NCBI GenBank assembly: GCA_017430325.1
Contig: JAFRNE010000035.1
Location: 1-64,000, forward strand
DNA: 64,000 bases
DNA from: Eubacterium sp.
GTDB taxonomy: Bacteria > Bacillota > Clostridia > Lachnospirales > Lachnospiraceae
Direction: 5' to 3'
The position numbers and the translations under genes are program-made. Shown piece after piece: positions 36,774-45,858 of this stretch. Positions within the stretch are counted from its first letter, which is position 1; each line of letters begins with the position of its first letter. The notes under the pieces are model-generated. The model was not told where the DNA came from. It saw only the letters and a list, made by a program, of their open reading frames with translations, and did no database searches.

Positions 36774-39137
36774 ATGAGTAAAAGGACCCGAAAAGTGGTT
36801 TCCTGGATCCTTGTCTGCGTATTGGCTGTAATCCCTTTATATAGTAAGGGAACTGTTTTTTCGGTATATGCTGATGAGGAAGAGACGGAGACAGAAGGAA
36901 CTAAGCGTGATGCGGACTTGCTGGATGAGACAGAGGCAACCCGGAATGATGCGGAGCCGCTGGATGAGACAGACGCAACTAAGAATGATGCGGACTTGTT
37001 GGATGAGACAGACGTAACTAAGGTTGATGCAGAGTCGCAGAATGAAACTGAAGCGGTTAAAAATGATGCTGACTCGCAGAATGAGACTGAAGCGGTTAAA
37101 AATGATGCAGAGTCGCAGGATGAGACTGAAACAGTTAAAGAAAATGCGGAATCGCTGAATAAGCCGGAAGGAAAAAAACGAGATAAAGGTTCAGCTGAGG
37201 AAGAAGGCAGCGGCATTTATTACTGCGTTCAGGTTGAGGGCTTTGGTGAAGGCGATTCCTATTACGTAGAATATTCTTATGATGGTGAGAAATGGATAGG
37301 CGCACTCGCAGATGACGATGAGGGTGAATATACTGTTATTGAAAATGTACATGATGAATTCTGGTTCGAGCTTAAGAATATCCCTGAGGGAATTACCGAA
37401 GAAGATACGATATTCATAAGAGTTACCGGAAAAACAGAAAAACCTTCATTGGCATTTATTACCTGCAGTCTGTTTGATTTTGATCATGATACCGAAGATT
37501 TAATCGAACTCTTTGCACCTGATGATGTCAACTGTAATGTGGGCGGGGACGAGAACGGCATATTTATTGAAGTTGAGGTACCTTTCAGCCACGTTCTTCT
37601 TGATACTAATGCACATGACAGACGTCTCAATTTAATGGCAGACTATATTGATGCAGGCGATACGGCTATCGCTGAAGAAGTTAATAATTATATATATGCG
37701 TATGATACTACAGAGCCGGAAGATACCAAGGCAAGACTGGCTGAGGAACTGTATAACAGATTTATTGAAGTGGCCATGTTCGGAGAATTCGGTATCAGAG
37801 ACGATGATCCGGCTGTAGGACAGGGCTATCTTAGGGATCGTATAAGCCCGATCGGAGATCCATATCAGATCAGTGCGCTGGATGGAAGCGGACAGTCTGT
37901 TAAGATCGATGTACAGGATTATGAGATTGCCTGGGGTAACAGCCAGGAAGATGGTAAACCATTCAAGCAGATAATACCGGTATATGCTTTATTTGATATA
38001 AATGACATCCTTGTATGCGTTGATTATGATAAAGATAAAGGAACAGGAGAAACATTTTATATAAGATCCGGAGCTGATGTGATCCCATTTACAGATGATC
38101 CGGAATATCCGGCAGAAGGATCCGTTATCTATTATGATTTCGATGACTATAATACTATAGTTGCCGGTGGTAACGGAAGGATGATCAATGCTCTTAACAA
38201 AGAAGGAATGTATTCGGTTGTATGCGCAGGTTTTTATATCGGTGAGCTTGATCTTACAAGCATGACGGTAAGAGTCATGAAGCCTAATGGAACTTATATA
38301 GTTCTTAAGGGCGAAGGAGAAGAGAAGGAACACGGTATTATCGGAGATAATGGTTTTGCAACAGATATCGTCTGGGCAACAGGTGGTTCGGCAACTGCCA
38401 GTGTATATATCGGTGATACAACAGTCTATCTTGAGCGCTTATGTGATTACATAGACGGTGTTGAAGTTAAAAGAATAACGGGCATTCAGCTGATCAATGA
38501 GGATTATAAAGATGGTGTAAGTATTGATGATTCTGATCTTGATAAGATAAAGCTTACATTCTCATCAAATTTCTATGACACTGTATCTCTTCTTATAACT
38601 TATTCGGATGGTTCTGAGAAGGAACTGACAATACGCAGAATAGGTCTGGTAATCCAGTATACTTATCTGGGTGGTAATCCTAACGAGGATGAAGGAGATA
38701 TTGTCGGCGAGATCAGATATGACTACAGAGAAGATATATTAATTAATTTTGATTACAATTATTATGCCGGTGAGCAGATATTAATAATGGCAAGTTATTA
38801 CCATCCGACAAATGATAATACCGTAAGCGGCGGTGATGACGTTTCGTTATTCCTGACTTACGATAGTGGTGACATTGAAGTGCTCGATAAAACGGCTTAT
38901 ACCCCTGCTAGTGAAAACGGTGTTGCATGTACAACCTTTATAATAGGCTTTGCTCCGGCTAAAACCTTTGACGGCTTAGTATGGCTTGGAAATATAACAG
39001 AGCAGACTTATGAGCGTGGAGGTTTCCATGCCATGGTTGTAAATGCGGGCTTTGACAGTAAGACAAGCTACAGCGGTACTCAGACAGGATCCGATGAGGG
39101 AGTATATTGGGACGGCTCTATCAGATGGTTTGAGTGA
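36774..39137 (+). CDS. Secreted protein with 13-residue acidic repeats
   Basis: A 787-residue exported protein of unknown function. I chose ATG 36774 over the upstream ATG 36747 because GAGGAGG lies 11 bases before it and the protein then begins with a standard signal peptide (MSKRTRKVVSWILVCVLAV; cleavage expected near SVYADE). Six or seven copies of a 13-residue repeat (pattern DETEAxKNDAESQ) follow. The rest is acidic and beta-rich, with no cysteine pairs that I can assign and no anchor motif at the C-terminus, so it may be released or held by another protein. It ends 17 bases before a small TGD-anchored protein gene, suggesting a secreted/anchored pair under the divergent LuxR-type regulator. 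Confidence 0.75.
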   Translation: MSKRTRKVVSWILVCVLAVIPLYSKGTVFSVYADEEETETEGTKRDADLLDETEATRNDAEPLDETDATKNDADLLDETDVTKVDAESQNETEAVKNDADSQNETEAVKNDAESQDETETVKENAESLNKPEGKKRDKGSAEEEGSGIYYCVQVEGFGEGDSYYVEYSYDGEKWIGALADDDEGEYTVIENVHDEFWFELKNIPEGITEEDTIFIRVTGKTEKPSLAFITCSLFDFDHDTEDLIELFAPDDVNCNVGGDENGIFIEVEVPFSHVLLDTNAHDRRLNLMADYIDAGDTAIAEEVNNYIYAYDTTEPEDTKARLAEELYNRFIEVAMFGEFGIRDDDPAVGQGYLRDRISPIGDPYQISALDGSGQSVKIDVQDYEIAWGNSQEDGKPFKQIIPVYALFDINDILVCVDYDKDKGTGETFYIRSGADVIPFTDDPEYPAEGSVIYYDFDDYNTIVAGGNGRMINALNKEGMYSVVCAGFYIGELDLTSMTVRVMKPNGTYIVLKGEGEEKEHGIIGDNGFATDIVWATGGSATASVYIGDTTVYLERLCDYIDGVEVKRITGIQLINEDYKDGVSIDDSDLDKIKLTFSSNFYDTVSLLITYSDGSEKELTIRRIGLVIQYTYLGGNPNEDEGDIVGEIRYDYREDILINFDYNYYAGEQILIMASYYHPTNDNTVSGGDDVSLFLTYDSGDIEVLDKTAYTPASENGVACTTFIIGFAPAKTFDGLVWLGNITEQTYERGGFHAMVVNAGFDSKTSYSGTQTGSDEGVYWDGSIRWFE
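36887..37160 (+). repeat. 39-bp tandem repeats coding for an acidic 13-mer
   Basis: Within the secreted-protein gene, a 39-base unit is repeated about seven times. Later copies (from about 37035 to 37150) are the most alike, as expected from recent slippage or recombination. All copies keep frame. Confidence 0.8.
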
Positions 39138-39154
39138 GCGGATTGGAGGAAGAC

Positions 39155-39757
39155 ATGAAGAATATTTTTAGAGTAAAAATAAATGCTATTATCTGCATGT
39201 TCGGTTTGATAGCTGCTGTTTTTCTTCCGGTTGCTTATGTAAATGCTGCTAATAAGACCGTTACGATAACAGAGGCTTCCGCGGAGTCTTCGGGAGTAGA
39301 AGTAAGTGGAACAACCGATGCAGAAGCTGTTATAGTTCAGCTGAGAGATGCGACAGGAGACGAGATAATCGCCATGAAGTCATTTCCGGTTGTGGATGGT
39401 GCTTTCACAGGAAGTATCACAGATGTTACAATTGAAGAAGGTACTGACTATATGATATTTGTGGCAGATTATGAAGGTGGAGATTTTGCGACGGAAACTG
39501 TTGCCATTGAGGTTACCACGGAAGATGATGATACATCAGAGGCGTCTTCACAAAGTGCACCGGCAGTGACTACAGAGACAACATCAGAGGTGAAGGAAGC
39601 TGATATAGAAACCACAGAGGCAACTACTGCAGCACCTGAAAATGATTCGACAGCTCAGACAGGTGATACGACAAATGTGGCTTTGCTGACTATAGTTATG
39701 TTCTTATCAGGAGCCGGAATATTTGTGACAAAGAAACTGTCTGCAGATAAGAGATAA
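39155..39757 (+). CDS. Small TGD-anchored surface protein
   Basis: A 200-residue surface protein. The start at ATG 39155 has GGAGG five bases upstream; the earlier in-frame ATG 39134 lies in the tail of the previous gene. A signal peptide (about residues 1-30, ending YVNAAN) precedes one small beta-sandwich-like domain (about 31-125), a Thr/Ser/Glu-rich stalk, and a sorting signal: TAQTGDTTN, a hydrophobic helix and a KK/K-rich end. The QTGD form replaces LPXTG, as in many Clostridia. It is the second gene of an operon with the secreted repeat protein and could serve as its wall anchor. A terminator follows. Confidence 0.8.
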   Translation: MKNIFRVKINAIICMFGLIAAVFLPVAYVNAANKTVTITEASAESSGVEVSGTTDAEAVIVQLRDATGDEIIAMKSFPVVDGAFTGSITDVTIEEGTDYMIFVADYEGGDFATETVAIEVTTEDDDTSEASSQSAPAVTTETTSEVKEADIETTEATTAAPENDSTAQTGDTTNVALLTIVMFLSGAGIFVTKKLSADKR

Positions 39758-39804
39758 TTCGGTTGAAGAGTAGATGATAACTAAATAAAAACAACAAAAC
39801 AAAA

Positions 39805-39835
39805 ACAGCTGTGGGTATTCACAGCTGTTTTTTTG
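39805..39835. terminator. Bidirectional terminator before argG
   Basis: AACAGCTGTG (39805-39814) pairs with CACAGCTGTT (39821-39830) across GGTATT. T and A runs on both sides suit the converging surface-protein and argG transcripts. Confidence 0.88.
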
Positions 39836-39870
39836 TTTCAATATGAAACTATTATAAAAGAATAGCTATA

Positions 39871-41091
39871 TTACTTCTTTTCTCTCTCCTGATCGAGCAT
39901 TGCACGAACCTTCATTGGAAGACCGAAGAGGTTGATGAAACCTGAAGCATCCTTATGATCATAAAGATCACCGGTTGTGAAGCTTGCAAGTGACTCAGAG
40001 TAAAGTGTATATGGAGAAGTTGTTCCGGCCTTGATGATATTTCCTTTGTAAAGCTTGAACTTAACTGTACCTGTTACACGCTCATCTGTCTTCTCAACGA
40101 ATGCCTGAAGAGATTCGCGAAGAGGGCAGAACCACTTTCCTTCGTATACGAGATCTGCGAACTTGATACCGATGTGACGCTTGAAATCAAGTGTATCACG
40201 ATCAAGAACGAGCTCCTCAAGCTGCTTGTGAGCCTCCATGAGGATTGTTCCACCAGGTGTCTCGTAAACGCCACGGCTCTTCATACCAACAACACGGTTC
40301 TCAACGATATCGATGATACCGATACCATGCTTTCCACCGAGTCTGTTTAACTCGCGAATGATATCAGAAACCTTCATTTCCTTACCGTTAACTGACTTTG
40401 GAACGCCTGCTTCAAATGTCATCTCAACGTATTCACCCTCATCAGGTGCCTTGTCAGGTGCAACACCGAGAACAAGGAGATCATCGTAGTTTGGCTCGTT
40501 AGCAGGGCTCTCAAGCTCAAGGCCCTCGTGGCTGATGTGCCAGATGTTACGGTCACGGCTGTAGCTGTGCTTAGCATCAAATGTAAGCTGGATGCCCTTT
40601 GACTCGCAGTATGCGATCTCAGATTCACGTGAATCAAATGTCCACTTAGGATCACGCCAGCAAGCGATTATCTTAAGGTCAGGAGCAAGTGCCTTGATGG
40701 CAAGCTCGAAACGAAGCTGATCATTACCCTTACCTGTTGCACCGTGGCAGATTGCTACAGCGCCTTCCTTACGAGCGATATCTACAAGTACCTTACCGAT
40801 AAGTGGTCTGGCAAATGATGTACCAAGAAGGTATTTATTCTCATAAACTGCATCAGCCTTAACTGTTGGCATGATGTAATTGTCGCAGAACTCATCGACA
40901 ACATCAACGATGTAGCATTTCTCGGCACCTGAATGCTTAGCTCTCTCCTCGAGACCTTCAAGCTCTGATTCCTGTCCAACATCGATACAGCAGCAGATTA
41001 CTTCGTAATCATAATTTTCCTTTAACCATGGAATAATGGCTGTTGTGTCAAGACCGCCTGAGTAGGCAAGTACAACTTTTTCTTTTGACAT
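39871..41091 (-). CDS. argG: Argininosuccinate synthase
   Basis: A 406-residue enzyme that condenses citrulline and aspartate with ATP, the penultimate step of arginine synthesis. The PP-loop is [14 protein letters not shown] near residue 6, with [15 protein letters not shown] near residue 115 and RDPKW near 150, all typical of ArgG. Length is standard. I chose ATG 41091 because GGAGG sits 8 bases upstream on the minus strand; a start at 41106 would add five residues and lose that site. argG is transcribed apart from argCJB, which lies about 2.6 kb away on the other strand. argH is not in the window. Confidence 0.97.
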   Translation of the reverse strand: MSKEKVVLAYSGGLDTTAIIPWLKENYDYEVICCCIDVGQESELEGLEERAKHSGAEKCYIVDVVDEFCDNYIMPTVKADAVYENKYLLGTSFARPLIGKVLVDIARKEGAVAICHGATGKGNDQLRFELAIKALAPDLKIIACWRDPKWTFDSRESEIAYCESKGIQLTFDAKHSYSRDRNIWHISHEGLELESPANEPNYDDLLVLGVAPDKAPDEGEYVEMTFEAGVPKSVNGKEMKVSDIIRELNRLGGKHGIGIIDIVENRVVGMKSRGVYETPGGTILMEAHKQLEELVLDRDTLDFKRHIGIKFADLVYEGKWFCPLRESLQAFVEKTDERVTGTVKFKLYKGNIIKAGTTSPYTLYSESLASFTTGDLYDHKDASGFINLFGLPMKVRAMLDQEREKK

Positions 41092-41127
41092 AGGATGTTC
41101 CTCCATTCTTTTTTTAAGCTAATGATA

Positions 41128-41156
41128 AATATATACTAATTGGATATGATTATCAA
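41128..41156 (-). promoter_or_regulatory. Probable argG promoter
   Basis: On the minus strand TTGATA (41156-41151) and TATATT (41133-41128) are 17 bases apart, giving a leader of about 30 bases. I see no clear ArgR palindrome overlapping it. Confidence 0.5.
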
Positions 41157-41312
41157 GAGAGTATTTAATAATTGGATGCACTTTGATACGTATGAAATAT
41201 AGATAAGATACAGAGCATATAATAGGATAAATAAATACCTAGGTGGTGATAATTGTGGTATAATATCCCTTGTTGGAGAAATATTTGATTACATGTATGG
41301 GAGGTAGTATTT

Positions 41313-42872
41313 ATGTACAGGATCAGTAAAAGAATGTTGAAAAAAGGGGAAATATTTGACAGAGGAACAAGCTTCTATCTGTTTGGTTACGAATATACAT
41401 TGCGTATGCCATCAGAGGACGTCTTCATTAATAACTTTACCAACTGGTTGTCTCAGACCTTCAGGGGAAGAGTAAAGCATAATTATAAAAAAGAGGACGG
41501 AACTCTGATCGTTTTATTTTTTGATACAAAATTCGAATTTGCGCGTCATAGACAAGAGGGTGAGAATGTCATGTATCATGCCTTCTTCTCAAGATGGATG
41601 GAAAACACCTATGACGTCAGTGAAGGTAATGAGATGAATCAGCTTCTTACCGGACTGGAGCTTCTAATGCTTCAGACGGATCCGCTTACATGGGTACGTG
41701 ATATGTGGGTTCCGAGAAATATAGTGGATCACGTAAGAACCTTTGAAGTATGGAAGACCAAATATCCCGAATATAATTTTACTCCGGAGGATATAAAGGA
41801 GAGACATTATAATAACGGCAGACCTTTTGAGGAAAAATACCTTGCTGACAGACTGCGCGGCTACGGTGCAAATGTATATGGCGGCAGCAGTATGAGTCCG
41901 ACAGGGACAGCACCTTCAAATCCGCTTGTTACGGATGAGAGACAGCGTGCAGCTGAAAAAATGAAGAAGGTTAAGGATAAGGAAGAGGAAAAGAAGGCAG
42001 AGGCTGCAAAGCCAAAGATCTGTCCTTCCTGTGGCAGGGAGCTGCCAAAGGGGTCGAGATTCTGTGGTAGCTGCGGTGCAAAACTTGAACTGACACTTGA
42101 AGAGAAGAAGGCTGAAGAGGTTACAAAGAAGGAATACCAGATGTTCTACATCAGAGAGACTGATGAGGGCGGCGAACCGTATATTTATCCTAACATTGAT
42201 GAGGAGCTGAATCCGGTTGCAGAGGCGGCAGACGGTACGATGTATTCTTATCAGCTCGACGGTATCAAGCTTTCCAAAAAGCTGGATGGTGAGAAAGGCT
42301 ATAAGGAGATAGTCAATATCATTTCTCATGATAATTATCTTTATATAACCGATTCGAGGATCATGGTCATTAATAGAAAATACAATAAAAACGATGCCGG
42401 TTCCTGGGTTGGCTTCGGAAGCGTTACGGCCATGGTGGTCGGAGAGGCTCTTACAGCTGCGGGTCGTGCGGTTGAGTCTCATAAGAGGAAGGGAAAGGCT
42501 ATGATCGGCCAGCTCAGATATGAGTGGATATCAATAGTCCGCTATAAGGAGAAGAATGGCGTTCTTTCATATCCGATGCTGGAAATATATTATAAGGACC
42601 TGAACAAGACTACCTGGTGCCTGGAGCTCTTCCTTAAGAATGGTGAGGGTGGAGCGTATTCTTATGCGGATTATCTGCTTCATAAGCTTGCGCTTCACAG
42701 AGCGAGAATGGATGATAAAAAGGATGATGACATGCAGAAGTTTATAGATAAGTATTCGGATATGAATCAGCATGTACCGACGCCGGCTCAGGAAGGTGAA
42801 TATGCAAAGATCACAGTTCCGGAATTCTTCTTTGCTACCAAGGGTAAGATTAATTCACCATGGTGGTATTGA
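41313..42872 (+). CDS. Zinc-ribbon protein of unknown function
   Basis: A 519-residue soluble protein. The first 170 residues form an unrecognised domain rich in aromatics (FYLFGYEYTLRMP, FFSRWMENTYD). A Lys/Glu-rich helix leads to a zinc ribbon near residue 236 (CPSCGRELPKGSRFCGSCG, four cysteines in two CxxC pairs). The C-terminal half (about 265-519) has a YLYITDSRIMVINRKY strand pattern and a short hydrophobic stretch (VGFGSVTAMVVGEALTAAG). That pattern resembles a PH-like fold, but this is a guess. ATG 41313 has GGAGG at good spacing. The next gene follows 52 bases later, so the two may form an operon, apart from the arginine genes that follow. Confidence 0.72.
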   Translation: MYRISKRMLKKGEIFDRGTSFYLFGYEYTLRMPSEDVFINNFTNWLSQTFRGRVKHNYKKEDGTLIVLFFDTKFEFARHRQEGENVMYHAFFSRWMENTYDVSEGNEMNQLLTGLELLMLQTDPLTWVRDMWVPRNIVDHVRTFEVWKTKYPEYNFTPEDIKERHYNNGRPFEEKYLADRLRGYGANVYGGSSMSPTGTAPSNPLVTDERQRAAEKMKKVKDKEEEKKAEAAKPKICPSCGRELPKGSRFCGSCGAKLELTLEEKKAEEVTKKEYQMFYIRETDEGGEPYIYPNIDEELNPVAEAADGTMYSYQLDGIKLSKKLDGEKGYKEIVNIISHDNYLYITDSRIMVINRKYNKNDAGSWVGFGSVTAMVVGEALTAAGRAVESHKRKGKAMIGQLRYEWISIVRYKEKNGVLSYPMLEIYYKDLNKTTWCLELFLKNGEGGAYSYADYLLHKLALHRARMDDKKDDDMQKFIDKYSDMNQHVPTPAQEGEYAKITVPEFFFATKGKINSPWWY

Positions 42873-42924
42873 TCTGTTGATCGAGCTGTATTTGATGAAT
42901 AGATTGTTGGGGGGAGAGAAGTCT

Positions 42925-43440
42925 ATGAATAAAAGATTTTTGTTTGTTGTCATCGTATTGCTGACAGTTACCGGGATAGCCAGCTCGCTCTATATCATGA
43001 AGGATGGAAATGATATTGTTGCTCCGGATCATACAACAGAGATCAATCGTCATCTGCTGTATCTCAAAAGCAGCTGGGACGAGATATCTTCATACGACAG
43101 CAGGATAATCGCAAAGGATAAGAGCTATGACTATGCTATCATCGATGTAGATGGCAGGCTTCTCGTTTATACAAAAGATAAGATAGCGAAGACTCTGACT
43201 GCGGCAACAAGCGATTACGATATCATCAGGGATATAGAGGTAGATGGAAAGATAGTAGGAAGGCTTATCGTCGACAATGTAATGCTGGAGAAGCTGGATC
43301 GGCAGAATATAATACTTGTTATAGTGATCACCATTACGATACTGGTTATTATGCTGATAGTGATCATATATTATTACTATATCTATCGTACAGTAGTGAA
43401 ACCTGCAAGAGAACAGCAGAAGGCTGAGGAGAAAGAGTAA
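42925..43440 (+). CDS. Small sensor-like membrane protein (histidine-kinase N-terminus only)
   Basis: A 171-residue protein. The start at ATG 42925 has GGGGGGAGAG upstream; the longer ORF beginning at 42772 overlaps the previous gene in another frame and is not supported. The layout is an N-terminal helix (residues 4-25), an extracytoplasmic domain of about 100 residues, and a second helix (about 127-155) rich in Ile and Tyr, then YRTVVKPAREQQKAEEKE. This is the sensing half of a two-component histidine kinase, stopping where a HAMP or dimerisation domain would begin. No kinase domain follows in any frame nearby. It may be a stand-alone sensor-like protein or a truncated gene; the clean stop and intact start favour the former. 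Confidence 0.68.
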   Translation: MNKRFLFVVIVLLTVTGIASSLYIMKDGNDIVAPDHTTEINRHLLYLKSSWDEISSYDSRIIAKDKSYDYAIIDVDGRLLVYTKDKIAKTLTAATSDYDIIRDIEVDGKIVGRLIVDNVMLEKLDRQNIILVIVITITILVIMLIVIIYYYYIYRTVVKPAREQQKAEEKE

Positions 43441-43480
43441 GTTTCTTACAATATCGGGAGCAAAAAAAACATAATAATCA

Positions 43481-43581
43481 GGTATAAAAACTGTATAAAT
43501 GTATAAATAATGCATAAAAAATGTAAGAAATGCATAAAACTGTATAAAATATGAATATTTATAATAAATAGCTTGCATAAT
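43481..43581. repeat. Cluster of TGYATAAA direct repeats upstream of argC
   Basis: Copies or near copies of TGTATAAA/TGCATAAA start at about 43492, 43500, 43511, 43522 (TGTAAGAA), 43531, 43541, 43552 (TGAATATT) and 43574 (TGCATAAT), mostly 9-11 bases apart. They lie just upstream of and into the argC promoter. Candidate operator array, for example for an ArgR-type repressor, or intrinsically curved DNA. Confidence 0.6.
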
Positions 43582-43620
43582 ATTAAGTCAGAGGCTATAA
43601 TCGGTGAGTGCCTGACTTAA
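43573..43620 (+). promoter_or_regulatory. Promoter and overlapping palindrome of the arg operon
   Basis: TTGCAT (43573-43578) and TATAAT (43596-43601) have a 17-base spacer. A palindrome, TTAAGTCA (43583-43590) with TGACTTAA (43613-43620), extended by GGC/GCC after a two-base bulge, encloses the -10 box and start site. That position suits an operator or an early RNA hairpin. The leader is about 70 bases, with AAAGGAG before argC. Confidence 0.7.
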
Positions 43621-43679
43621 GTTGGGCGGGTTTATAAAATATGTATAAAAAGAACAAAACGTTTAAAGGAGATAGATAA

Positions 43680-44789
43680 ATGATAAAGGTAGGAATCATT
43701 GGTTCAACAGGATATGCAGGACAGGAGCTGGTAAGGATACTCCTGGGACATAAGGATGCAGAGATCGTATGGTACGGTTCAAGAAGCTATGTTGATGAAG
43801 CATACAGCAGCGTTTACGGAAATATGTTCCAGATCGTTGATGCAAAATGTATGGATGACAATCTTGATGAGCTCTGCAAGCAGGCAGACGTTATATTTAC
43901 AGCTACACCTCAGGGATATCTTGCAGGTGTTATAAATGAGAACATCCTCGAGAACTGCAAGGTTATTGACCTTTCGGCTGATTTCAGACTTAAGGACGCA
44001 GCAACCTATGAGAAGTGGTACAAGATAGAGCATAAGGCTAAGCAGTTCCTTGATGAGGCAGTTTACGGTCTCTGCGAGCTCAACCGTGAGAGCATCAAGG
44101 GTGCAAGACTTATCGCAAATCCGGGCTGCTACACAACAACCTCGATCCTTTCGCTTTATCCTCTCGTAAGAGAGCACATGATAGATACAGATACTATAGT
44201 TATCGATGCTAAGTCAGGTACCTCAGGAGCAGGAAGAAGTGCCAAGCTTCCAAACCTCTTCTGCGAGGTTAATGAGAGCATCAAGGCTTATGGTGTAACA
44301 ACTCACAGACATACACCTGAGATCGAAGAGCAGCTTGGATATGCCTTCCTTGCAGCTGATTCCGCTAAGGATCTTTCTACAGTAGGTCAGGAATGCCTTA
44401 AGGAGCAGAAGGCGGGCGGAGAACCTGTACTCATTAACTTCACACCACATCTTGTTCCTATGAACAGAGGTATCCTTGCAACCTGCTATGCTAAGCTTAC
44501 AGATAAATACAGCTACGAAGATGTTAAGGCAGCATATGATAAATATTACAAGGACGAGCAGTTTGTCAGAGTATTAAATAAGGGCGTTATGCCTGAGACA
44601 AGATGGGTTGAGGGCAGCAACTATGTTGACATCAACTTTGTTATCGATGAGAGAACAGGACGCATCGTAGTTTGCGGAGCACTTGATAATATGGTTAAGG
44701 GTGCTGCAGGACAGGCAGTTCAGAACATGAATCTTATCTTCGGTCTTCCTGAGAACGAAGGCCTGCTTATGCCACCTGTATTTCCATAG
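43680..44789 (+). CDS. argC: N-acetyl-gamma-glutamyl-phosphate reductase
   Basis: The 369-residue NADPH-dependent reductase of step three in arginine synthesis. The Rossmann start is VGIIGSTGYAGQELVRILL (residues 4-22). The catalytic Cys lies in ARLIANPGCYTTTSIL near residue 150, as expected for the family, and IDAKSGTSGAGR near residue 180 and THRHTPEIEEQL near 205 are typical. Length is somewhat above the common 345 residues but within range. First gene of the argC-corA-argJ-argB cluster, with its own promoter and repeat-rich control region. Confidence 0.96.
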   Translation: MIKVGIIGSTGYAGQELVRILLGHKDAEIVWYGSRSYVDEAYSSVYGNMFQIVDAKCMDDNLDELCKQADVIFTATPQGYLAGVINENILENCKVIDLSADFRLKDAATYEKWYKIEHKAKQFLDEAVYGLCELNRESIKGARLIANPGCYTTTSILSLYPLVREHMIDTDTIVIDAKSGTSGAGRSAKLPNLFCEVNESIKAYGVTTHRHTPEIEEQLGYAFLAADSAKDLSTVGQECLKEQKAGGEPVLINFTPHLVPMNRGILATCYAKLTDKYSYEDVKAAYDKYYKDEQFVRVLNKGVMPETRWVEGSNYVDINFVIDERTGRIVVCGALDNMVKGAAGQAVQNMNLIFGLPENEGLLMPPVFP

Positions 44790-44877
44790 GATATGATCAA
44801 GACAGAAATTTAGAAACATTGCGTCCCGGGAGAAGGGGATGTAATGTGTGTAAAAAAGGCTGTATGGAGGGTGAGTT

Positions 44878-45795
44878 ATGTATTATCTGATCAAATCAAT
44901 ACTCGAAGAATGCAGCGCGGAGGAAGTCCATAAGAGTGACTGCCAGTACGTGGTTGTACTTACTCCGGAAAAGTGGGCAAAGGAACAGAGCTCATTTGAT
45001 ATCGGAATAGAGATGGATATCAATACGGATGAGATACACAATACCAAGGTTGAGGTAAACTATGATTCGCTGACCGGAACCTTCTGTGTGCCGAGCCGAC
45101 GAAATATTACCGAGGTTTCATATAAATACGCATTTGTTATTGATGAAAAGGGTATCGTATTCATCGACCCGTCAGGGGTTGTTGACCGTATGGTGAAGCG
45201 CATCGCCAGACGTAAAAAGTGGAAGATCCCATGCCTTGAGCGTTTTATCTATGATTTCCTCGAACTTATAATTGCGAGAGACCTTTCAATCATGGAGAAA
45301 TACGACAAGGAGCTGGACGGTTTTGAGGACAGCATACTTGAGGATGCAAAGAATACTGATCTTGAGAGAGTATACGAGATACGAGGCGACATCAGAGATC
45401 TGAGAATACATTATGAGCAGCTGATCGACCTGGGCCAGGAGCTTGAAGAGAACGAGAACAATTTCTTCAAGAATGAAAATACAAGATATTTCCGACTGTT
45501 CATCGACAGAATGTCAAGACTCATGGATACCGCAAGCTCACTCAGAGACCATACGGTACAGATCCGAGATCTTTACCATTCGGAGATGGAGATCAAGCAG
45601 AACAGGATCATGACTCTGCTGACAGTCGTAACGACGATCTTCATGCCGCTTACACTTATCGTTGGATGGTACGGAATGAACTTCAGATACATGCCGGAGC
45701 TTCAGTCCAGATGGGGCTATCCTGTAGTAATTGCAGTGAGTTTACTGATAATCGTCGGAAGCCTGCTGTTCTTCAAAAAGAAGAAGTGGCTATAA
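44878..45795 (+). CDS. corA: CorA-family magnesium/divalent-cation transporter
   Basis: A 305-residue CorA-type channel. The long cytoplasmic N-terminal region (about residues 1-240) ends in a coiled helix (stalk), followed by two membrane helices (about 245-265 and 280-300). The signature GMN is present in YGMNFRYMPE near residue 267, and the C-terminus is the usual short basic KKKKWL. Such pentamers gate Mg2+ (sometimes Co2+ or Ni2+) by sensing cytoplasmic Mg2+. It has a GGAGG ribosome site. It sits between argC and argJ, an unusual place; the gaps on both sides (88 and 63 bases) are short, so it is probably co-expressed with the arginine genes. Confidence 0.9.
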   Translation: MYYLIKSILEECSAEEVHKSDCQYVVVLTPEKWAKEQSSFDIGIEMDINTDEIHNTKVEVNYDSLTGTFCVPSRRNITEVSYKYAFVIDEKGIVFIDPSGVVDRMVKRIARRKKWKIPCLERFIYDFLELIIARDLSIMEKYDKELDGFEDSILEDAKNTDLERVYEIRGDIRDLRIHYEQLIDLGQELEENENNFFKNENTRYFRLFIDRMSRLMDTASSLRDHTVQIRDLYHSEMEIKQNRIMTLLTVVTTIFMPLTLIVGWYGMNFRYMPELQSRWGYPVVIAVSLLIIVGSLLFFKKKKWL

Positions 45796-45858
45796 ATAAA
45801 AGGATCGATCTTTAAGAGAATAAATTTTGAATAAGAAATAAGAAAAGAGGATATAAAT

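Noticed and set aside
36887..37160. CRISPR-like repeat array
   Set aside because: The 39-base units are contiguous, in frame, and encode a 13-residue repeat; there are no spacers.
42772..42924. Extended start of the sensor-like protein inside the zinc-ribbon gene
   Set aside because: It overlaps the upstream gene in another frame, is Arg-rich without hydrophobic signal, and lacks the GGGGGGAGAG site that precedes ATG 42925.
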